From positions 428,501-492,500 of the forward strand of contig WPIO01000023.1 of NCBI GenBank assembly GCA_009760855.2: a DNA stretch of 64,000 nt, given 5' to 3'. The notes under the pieces are model-generated. The model was not told where the DNA came from. It saw only the letters and a program-made list of their open reading frames with translations, and searched no databases. Each line of letters begins with the position of its first letter. Position 1 is the stretch's first letter. Origin of the DNA: Cristatella mucedo (taxonomy: Eukaryota > Bryozoa > Phylactolaemata > Cristatellidae). This document shows, one piece after another, positions 24,401 to 34,421 of the stretch. The position numbers and the translations under genes are program-made.

Positions 24401-26510
24401 ACATGCATGTTCACCGAAAAACCTTGAACTGTGTGGACTGCAAGTAAGATGATCAGACTGCAAGCAGAAAAAATGCATTTTTATCATTTTTGTTTCGGAC
24501 ATTTATCGGCAGTGAGTCCATTTGTAGGTAATCAATCAGGTTTATGTAAAAAGTTTGGTCATACCTCGGGGAAACTCCAGTGGCAAATAGTTGCAAAGTA
24601 AAATGGTGTCAGGTGCACCGAGTTAATACTTTCTTATGTGTGTCTATATGGCAAACTTATAGTTTCAGTCGTAGGGCATATAATGGCGATCCTGTATTGC
24701 ATCGAGATTTTTGTAGCCAGTCCGGTTCGAAGTATCACACCCAGGCGCATCACCCAGGACTTCTCTGTTACAGATGGTGGCAATGAGCACATCTGCAGGG
24801 TTTGAACAAGGGACTAGAATCAATGATGCTGACCGCTTGGCCAAAGGCATGGTGACTAAGATCATGTGACTTATATGATCCAAGGAGACACCACGAGCCT
24901 GTTGTACTGGCTAGTCAATCTTGGCGGAGGGCTATTAATTGCTATTCCTGCAGCTGCAGATGTGCCAGTGAGCGATGCCACTGAGGTCATGCATCCCCCA
25001 AACTAATGAGGCCTTGGGTGGTACATGTCAGGGTACCCAAGAGTCGTGAATATCAGTGGCATGGGGGCATTCACCATGGCCAAAAGATCAGCAGGGCTAT
25101 TCAATGGTAGAGGAAGCCCCTACACAAAAGAGATCGCATGGTTTACTCGGCTGAGCACCCGGTTTGGAATCAATGATCCTCGATTTAAGGAATTTTGGAA
25201 GCAGCAAGCTTCTGAGTGAGGAGAAAGTGGTGGAGCTGTAAAGAGTGGGTTGGGCAGGCCGAGTTATACACCAAAAGTGCCCATGTTCCTGCTGTTGGAT
25301 GCGCATAGATTTACAAGTGAGAATGTGGCCTTTAGGCAGGCCCTTGATGATGGCAATCACATTTCTGCTTTCGTTACACTGGAATCAACCTACTGAACTC
25401 AAGTAGGTTAAGTTATTTGGCCAGCGGTGAGTAAACCTGTGCCGGTGTGGCTAACGCTGCAGTCGGCAAGAATAACGGTTGGGGGTGTGTGCAGCAGACC
25501 CTCTCCTCCAACCCGTCCACCTGCACCGAAATAGCAGGCTAGTCGGGCTGAAAGCCGCCCGTCTAGCCCTTTTAGCCTCTCGCGATTGCTCCAGCAGACT
25601 CCTGCAAAGACTGACCGTCGAAGGGGCTTAATCTGAGGCACACCGCTTGCAGCCTGTACACGGCTTCGTGCGTTCATTTTCCACGCAGTCCTACCCTGCT
25701 GGGAGTCAGTCGTTCCGGCTGGTGCATAGCAGTCTGCCGTGCCGTCCCCAGCGCTCTGTTGACGGGCTTCTGTGCAAATGTGCTTGTGAAGAAAAACCCG
25801 TCTCTGCCCATCTTGCTTTGTCATCGTATCATTGCTGTTCTTGCAAATCAGGACGGTCTGCTTGCAGCATTAGAATCGAGCCACCGCACGCAGCAAAAGC
25901 CGCGAGTGACGACGCCATGCACGAGAGCAGCAGCGGCGAGGATGACGACGGGGACGACGACGAGCGAGAAGACGAATCGTCGTCCTCGGCCTCGCCCAGG
26001 GCGTCCGGCTCCGACTCGAGCCAGCAGCGCATTGAGAAAATGGATGTTGATAACGGTAATGGCAAGCCTCTGATGATCTCTTGAGGTTTCCAGGGGGTCA
26101 CCCCCAGGCATCCTTCTGTCTGAGTAGGATGAAGATGGCTTGTGGCAAGCAAAAGTGCACGCTACCTCTGCTTTGATTCCAGCGCCTCATGGAATGCGCA
26201 GTTCCTAATCGAGCAGCAATGGCTGCTGCTGCCGCTGGTGTGATACGATGCAGTGGCTTCGAGTGCCCCCCTCCTCGCACGTATGTTCAGGGGTGGAGAG
26301 TTGGAAGGAAGGCGAAGAGGCCCTTCTTTTACTAGAACCTTTCTTTGCACCATGTCTGCATCAAGTTAGGGACGAGTGTGATGTGGAATTCTGAAAAGGT
26401 AGCTAGCTTGTCGTTAGTGCTTGTGGGCTGAGGAGGCAGAGTTGCATGAAAGAATAAGCTAGCACTCTTCCATGGTCGGTGATTATGCGCACACACACCA
26501 CAGACACATT

Positions 26511-26600
<90 letters not shown>

Positions 26601-28507
26601 ATTTTTGCAGCTGAAACGGCAGAGTATTTATATCTATGATCGTTGCTGCCTAGGTAGCATTTGGGTCATCTTGATATCTGGTAAAGCCCATACCGGCCAA
26701 ACTGATTGGGGTCGGCTTGATTACAGTGGGGCTGGTGGGGTTGATGTCTTATTCCCTGTGCATTATCCTCGATGTGGCTTAAACGGGTAATTTAAAACTT
26801 TCTCTTCACTTTTGTCATTTGCTGCCGATCAATCAGATGTACAGTATGCAGGATAATTCAGCTGCACCTAGCTGACACGAGCGGCCGGTGAGGAGGGAGG
26901 GAGTGGAACGAGCTGGCGGTTCTCTGTCGAGGCTTTTCTGTCTAGCAGCCACCCAGCCGGGACTCTTGCAGCGATCATTGCAGAGGATCACCATGCACTC
27001 GGTATCTGGCAGCAGATGCAATGGTGCCCCCTCCTGGATTTCACAGCTAGTCAACAATTTTCGGGCCCTCCTGCTCGGTCAAGAGGATCAGCAGCCGAGC
27101 TAGGTGAGAGGAGGGAGCACTCAATAATCTCTCCAGCGAGACCGAAATGAAAAATAAAATAAAAAAAATGTAATTCATTGGTATAGCACCCCATGAGAAC
27201 TTAATCGAATCTCTATCCATGTGCTTCTTCACCTATGCCACAGTGCTCGACCCCACGACCTCGAAGCACCTTAACCCCTGGGCCAGATGGCACTTACGAC
27301 TGTGCCTACTTTGTGCACTGAAGGCACACGGTCACAGACAGCCTCGGAGCCAGTTCAAGGACATGATGCTTCCCCTCTTGTTAAGGAGCAGTTATACTTT
27401 CCAGTTGCCAGTTGGGAAAGGGGCACTTCGAATTTGTATGGGCCTGGCTATTCCATCTGCGATCGTCAGTTAAAACTTTTTTAAGGGTTCGATGGCTCTG
27501 CCTGACAAAGGCCTAGAACCTTTTCGCTTTGAATGGCTGCACTTTAAATGTCAATGCTACTTTATTTGTGAAGCTCCCGGGAACGTATGCCACGAATACG
27601 TCAGGGCGATGAAAGGTGGGAGATAGAATGGGTTGCAGACGACGCACCGTGCAGCTGCTGGCTGTGGCCATGCCGGCGACTAACATCTGTAAGTGCATTC
27701 AGCCGAGCTCAGGCGGCAGGCACCACTGAAATGCGAACACTCACTCACTCACTCACTCGAGTTCAATGCTGGTGGATGATGCAAGTGCATTTGCACACGG
27801 TTCAGGTCGCTGGCATGGCTGCATCCTTCTGCCGGTCGGATGAGTCCGCTTGCCGGGGCGGAAGCTACAGGACTTGATGAATACTAGAAGCCGTAGGCCC
27901 ATTACAGCTGATCGCTTTACTGCAGCAACTTGTTGGCAGACATCAGAGAGGAGCAAGAATGGATAGCCAGAAGTATATGGTTTTCTTCCTCTCGAGAATG
28001 GCATGCTGCTCTGCTGCCACTCCATATGTTTGAGCTGCTGTTCTATGGCCCTGTGCAACAACCCAGACCGGATGCTCGAAGCAGGCTTTGCATTCACGGC
28101 TGCGCTCAGCAGGATCCGCAATCGACTGTCAGAGCTCCAGCCTTCCCATGCCTACCTCCGGGCTGCCCGGCAAAGTTCGTGCTCGAAGTCGGCTAATTGG
28201 CCTTTAGTTCCGCGATCTTGCCAATTGCCCGACTTAGCTGCCGATGTCGTGCGAAGTTGAACGGCCGTCCAACCTCAGGCATCTGCTTGCAGCCTGGAGC
28301 CTGGACGATGAGGCCGACGAGCCGGAACCCGTGGGCGGAGCCGCGGAGAGCTCCTCCTCGCCGTGGGACACCAAGCCCGACGGGCCGTCTGCTGCTGCTG
28401 CAGTGCCTAGCGACGGCTGGGCATCGTTCTCAAGTGAGCCGGCCAATGCGTCGGACGAGAACTGGGCCGATTTCAGCAAGTTTAAGCCCGAGGAGAGCCC
28501 TGCAAGG

Positions 28508-28605
<98 letters not shown>

Positions 28606-28971
28606 TCAGAGGGAGAGAGAGAGTCAGAGGGAAAGAGGGAGTCAGAGAGAAAGAGAAAAGCAGAGAGAAAGAGAAAGGCAGAGACAGACAGACAAACTGA
28701 CAGAAACAGAGGGGCTGTCATATTAACCCCGACCCGATTGATGGTGCAGCAGCATGAATGCTGTTACCAGCCACTACCCTATTGTCCACACAGACTGCTG
28801 TGGGCACCTTGAGGAGAATGACCTTTCAGCTTGCTGGTTGGGTAGGCCGATACCCTCTGCAGACAGCATGTGCCATGGCATTTGTGTGTTAAGGTTCTGA
28901 TGCATTCGACAGTGATGCCTGCTGCTCAAGCTCATGCCCCTCTGCTCCATGTGGTATCACAGAAATAGCAA

Positions 28972-29041
<70 letters not shown>

Positions 29042-32000
29042 GCGAGATTTTGATGCTCCAGCTGTCACTCTCTGACTTTGTAGCCTTGGTGCCCCTACCG
29101 TGCTGAAGCCGGTTGCCGGCTCGCTTGTCTGTGTAGTGCCAAGTACTGTTTTTATTGTGCTTGCAGCTGTGCGCCCGGACCTAGAAGTAGCTCTCCCGAT
29201 TCAATTGACGAAATGTCGGAGCTGGATTTGCGTAGAAAGGCCTACGGTGAGTAGCACCACTCTGCTCGAGACTGTGTGCCTCTGTCGATGCTATGATTTT
29301 ACTCAAGGTGGCCTGGATATGCTCCGACTCCTTGGAGCGAAATCAGCCGGGGGGGGGGGTGGAGGGCTGTCTCGTGCTTGCAGCAGTCTCTAATCGTCCG
29401 TCAGAACGGTTTTAGAGTATGTTCCCCAGTGATTTCAATTATAGTGCCGTTAGGTGTAGCCCATACATTATAATGAGAACTGTATGCCGTATTATCAACG
29501 AGCTACAATAAATGTTAGCTGAGCCTAGAGAATACTAGCTGTCGGTGAATTTCGTCGAAGCGCTTGCACTGTGCTCTTGTGCTTTTGGGTCGCTTGATAC
29601 GGGAATAAGGCATCCATGTGCGCACGAAGGCGAGTCGTTGCAAAGTTCTAGCAGATACAGCCACGTACACATTAGACGGTCGAGTCTACGAAACTATATA
29701 CTATGTGCTAATAAATGTACTGTATAACAACTATAGTTACGTAACATCCTGAATTTAAAAGTGTTCGGATCCTCAGATCTGCACTTTACTTTGCGGGTCG
29801 TCGGACCGTAGAGCTGCTTACGCCGGTCGTGCCAATTGCTGTTCTTGAACCGTCTGCCTGCCAACTTGCTTGCACCAGTCTCTAAGACCCTCCTCCCACT
29901 CAGACATTTTTTAGGATAAGTCTGCTTCCTGTTTTCACCCCATAGACTCACGGGGTGGGGTGTTATAGCTAGGATAATACGTGTTCTATGCGAGCCCATT
30001 GCAGTCGATAGATATGCTAAGAGTACCTATCGCGAGAACAGCTGGTTTTGCAACTTGTTGACCGATTCATGCCTGCTTCCCCGGAGTTAGTTAGCCCACA
30101 CTCTGGGTGCTTACCTTAAAGTGTGCCACGGCCGCAAAGGTCCGTACATGCCGCTCTCATGCTGTGAGCTTTGATCCGACCGTGGACGCTCGCCTGTGCT
30201 GGAGATGCGCTCCCCTACTCGCGAATTTGCTTCTGTTGCAGTCGTGCAAAGCGACGAGAAATTAGGCAATAGCTTTGAGGAAGTCTCGAGTAAAGAGGGC
30301 CTAGATAAAGCCCTGATGGAAGAAGCAGCCGAGCTTCAGAAAGGAGCAGGTGAAGCCGTGTAAGTCGCCTGCGGCAGTGCAGCCTACAGCCCCTCATTCA
30401 TTGGCCCAGTGACGTTGCACATGGGTGCCCCGCCTGCATCTATCGGTGGTGGGTGGGAGAAATGCAGCTGGTTTCTGAACCGCTCCGACGAAGTGACCCG
30501 ATCGGTTACATTGGAACCGTGTTACAGCATTGCGATTGCCCTAGTAGTTTCCATGCTAGCTAGCAGCCACTGCCATTTTCCTCTCGGCACGACGTGGATG
30601 GAAATAGTGGCAACGCAGCAGTTATATTGCTTTTCGATGTGGCCGATCGTTCGCTTTGTCGTTCAATATGCTTGTGACGTTGTATTTCCTCCAAAAATTG
30701 CAATTATATCGGGCATGCTGCACTTAGTAATTCGTTGGAATATATCGCTTGTATGCACGTTTGGCTGGTGAGCCCGTCTCTATTTCAGCTCTTTTGTGCA
30801 TTCGTTCTGCTGGACCGCATATGACCCATGCGTGTGCAATTTCCCGTCAGCAAAACGACGTGCAAATGTTGTTTAGCCGATAGCCTGTGGGATGTGCGCA
30901 TGTGGGTATGTAAATAGATGTACACCCAACCGCAAAAGTCTTGTTCCAACCCATATGGTGATGCCCACCTAGTGCCGGCAGACGGCTTTCAACTTAGCAT
31001 ACAAACAAAATACATCAATGATTAATGCACACAATGTCATAGATACATATTTAATGTGCCACTAAGTAAGGATGTTGTTGATAGGGCATACAACTTAATC
31101 TGAGGTTGGTCCTAAACGGTTTTTAATGACCTCTCTGGTGCAGTTTGGCAGCATAGACTCCATTAACCTCTTCGAGGCCTGCATCATAAAAGGCATACTA
31201 TTTCGCCAATGGTACTGCAGGCTGCTGAAAAGCTCATCTGGAGTCGTAGCAGGAGCAGAGTTGAATCTCATTCAGCGCTCCAACTATCCCAAAGAGGTTC
31301 TATGGGATTTAGGTCTGGCGACTGACTCGGCCAACTCATGACTTGGACCCCCGATTGAGCAAACATCTTTTGGATGCTTTCCTGTGTGCTTGGGGTCATG
31401 CCAAACTTAATCATTTGCCAGAAGAACTCTAGCACTTGGATATCCAGCATTTTTAACCAGGTTGATGTACACGTTTTCGTCCATGATTCCGTTAATAGAG
31501 AACTACAACACCAGAAGAGCAAAAGCAACCCAAACGATGACACTACCACCACCGAGTTTCACTGTTGGTTGCAGGCAGTCAGGGTGGTACACCTCACGTT
31601 TTTGCCGACTCACGAACGTTCTGCTTTTATTAGTAAGGCTGACCATGAATTTGGACTCGTCATTCTATAAAACCCTAGTCCAGTTGTAAGTAGTGCACCG
31701 GGCGTGGTCCTGGACCCGTCTGAGACGGTCATTTCTGTGCCTCTCCGTAAGCAAAGGCTTTTGCCTGGCAAGCCTTCTAAATATGCCGTGGGTAGCAAGC
31801 CTCCAGTGCACTGTATCTGGGCTAACCATCTTCTCGGTAGTGATCGCTAGCGACTGAGAACAAAGCTTTCCATCCCAGAAGAGCCAACTCCTTCAGACAA
31901 AATTTGTCCTTTCTGGTCGTCTTCTTTGGGAGACCTTAGCATGGCCTACTAGCCATACTTTCACGTGTTTTAAGCTTATCCAGATTTTAGCTGCTCTACG

Positions 32001-34384
32001 GCTGATTTTAAGAGTCCGTGCCACTTCTCAATTGCTTAGGCCCATTTCATTTAAGGCCCGTGGTTGCCCTTTCGTTGTGTCGTCGATTCGTGATCTTCTA
32101 CACATGCTGGACTTGGCGCCAAAATGAGACGGAGGAAGACGGCTTACTGCCCGAAGGCAAGGAAAGCCCCCTTCGGTTCCACAGCGATTGCACAGACATA
32201 TGAGACTCTTGTGGAACAAACAGCTAAAATATTGCAAACTTTAGTCCCTAGCAATACCACATTTAAATACCAAAAATACACAGCAACTACATGTTTTTTT
32301 GCAGTTTTAAATCACTCAATGCACTGGCTACAAGAGACAGCCGTTCCATTTTGGCTCTGGCAGTCAATGGAGCCATTGGCTCTACACGGATCTCTGGCTG
32401 TCTGACCGACTCGGTCATTTTTACTGTTGTAACAAGACTTCCACATTTGGGTGTATCTATGGTGTTAGAGTAAAGGTCGTCTGACACACCAGCCTTGTGC
32501 ATATAGCGGCTATGTGCTTATGCGTGCTGAGACTGTGCATGCTGCCACTAACCGCACTTGCATGCTGACCCTGTGCATGTCACCCCTAACCATGTTATTC
32601 TTGTTTATTGAGCATGCTACTAATAACCATTCAATCATGCTTCCTTTGCAGCAATTGTAAAGCGCCTAGAAAGAGATTGAGTTCTAAGAGGGCGCTTTAT
32701 CAAGTGTATTATTATTATCACCCACTTAAGCAGCAGGCAATAAAGGACTGTCGGCTGCTGGACTCGAACCTACGTTCGAGTTCGTAAAGTGCGAGCACCT
32801 CAATACTTTGGCTAATAGTCATCTAAGCATCTTAGGCCACCTATGTATCAATAACGATCGTGAAAATTGGTGCATAAACGATATGCAATGCCGAGTATAA
32901 GAAACATAACCTCACACCTTGCTAGTAAGTTCCAGTCTGGCTTTAGAGCTAATAACTCCACAGAGTCAGCATTGCTTAGGGTATACAATGACCTACTTAG
33001 GAATGCAGACATGTGTAGAGTGTGTCTGCTTGTTTTGCTCTATCTTTCGGCAGCTTTTGATACCATCGATCACAAAGTTCTTCTAGAGCGCCTCTCATCT
33101 CGCCTGGGCATCACTGGCACTGCTCTGCAGTGGTTCAGGTCCTATCTCAGTGGGAGACTCCAGAGTATTGACGTGAATGGACAAAGATCATCTGAAGTAC
33201 CTCTGAAATATGGAGTACCTCAGGACTCCGTGCTAGGTCCGGTTCTTTTCACGGTTTATACTCTGCCTCTTGCTGATGTGATTGCCAAGCACAATCTAGG
33301 CTTTCACTTCTATGCGGATGACACTCAGTTGTACCTTTGCTTTGATCCCTCCCAGCCTTCGAGCACCTCAAATTCTCTAAACTCACCTGCTGCATGCATT
33401 GATGACATCCGCACATGGATGGCAGCAAATTTTCTAAAACTAAACGATGACAAAACTAACTTAGTAGTTCTGGGCAAACCCAGTGTGATTCAGAGATTGG
33501 AAAGGTTGTCTCTCAAAATTGGCTCTGCCAGCATATCTCGTGTCGAATCAGCTCGAAATCTAGGTGTCATATTCCAAAGCGACCTCTCGTTAGACGACCA
33601 TATCAGCTCCACAGTCAAATCTGCCTATTTTCAGCTTAATAACATTGCTAAATTCGGGCTTGTTTAGATAAGGATACCACGTCTAAGTTGGTCCATGCAT
33701 TCGTGACATCTCGTCTCGACTTCTGCAACTCACTGCTTACTGGCCTACCAGCATGTGCGATCAGGCGATTGCAGCTGGTGCAAAACTCAGCAGCTAGGCT
33801 TGTCTGTCGTGAGCGTCGCCATTGCCACATTACTCCACTTCTCGCCGACCTGCACTGGCTACCAGTCAAGCAACGGATTGACTTCAAGGTATTGTCGCTC
33901 ACTTTTAGGTCCCTTCATTCTATGGCTCCAGCCTATCTCTCCGACATACTCCCCCATCAGGCCAAGCATCGTACCACCCGCTTTTCGGAATCCAACAGTC
34001 TACAAATACCTCATACAAACCTTAAATCCTTTGGAGACCGTGCATTTAGTTCGTATGCTCCCAAAGCGTGGAACTCCCTCCCGACCTGCGTCAGAACATC
34101 CCCTGATCTGACCACATTTAAAAGGAACCTAAAACAGACCTATTTAGGACAGCATTTAGTCGGTCCCTGTGATTCGTCCTTGATGTGCTTATGCGTGCTG
34201 ACACTGTGCATGCTGCCACTAACCACATTTGCATGCTGACCTTGTGCATGTCACCCTAACCATGTTATTCATTTTGTTTGTTTTTCAAGCATGAGTTTAC
34301 TTACCGTTCAATTGCATTTCCCTTTGCAGCAAATGTCAAGCGCCTAGAAAGAGATTAAGTTCTCTGAGGGCGCTTTATCAAGTA

Positions 34385-34421
<37 letters not shown>

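Noticed and set aside
27925-28196. Exon-like stretch reading [16 protein letters not shown] upstream of exon p
   Set aside because: No family match. Exons o and p already join in phase without it. A cassette exon is possible but unsupported.
28197-28700. Arg-Glu repeat protein
   Set aside because: Shadow frame of PPP6R exon p running into the (GA)n array.
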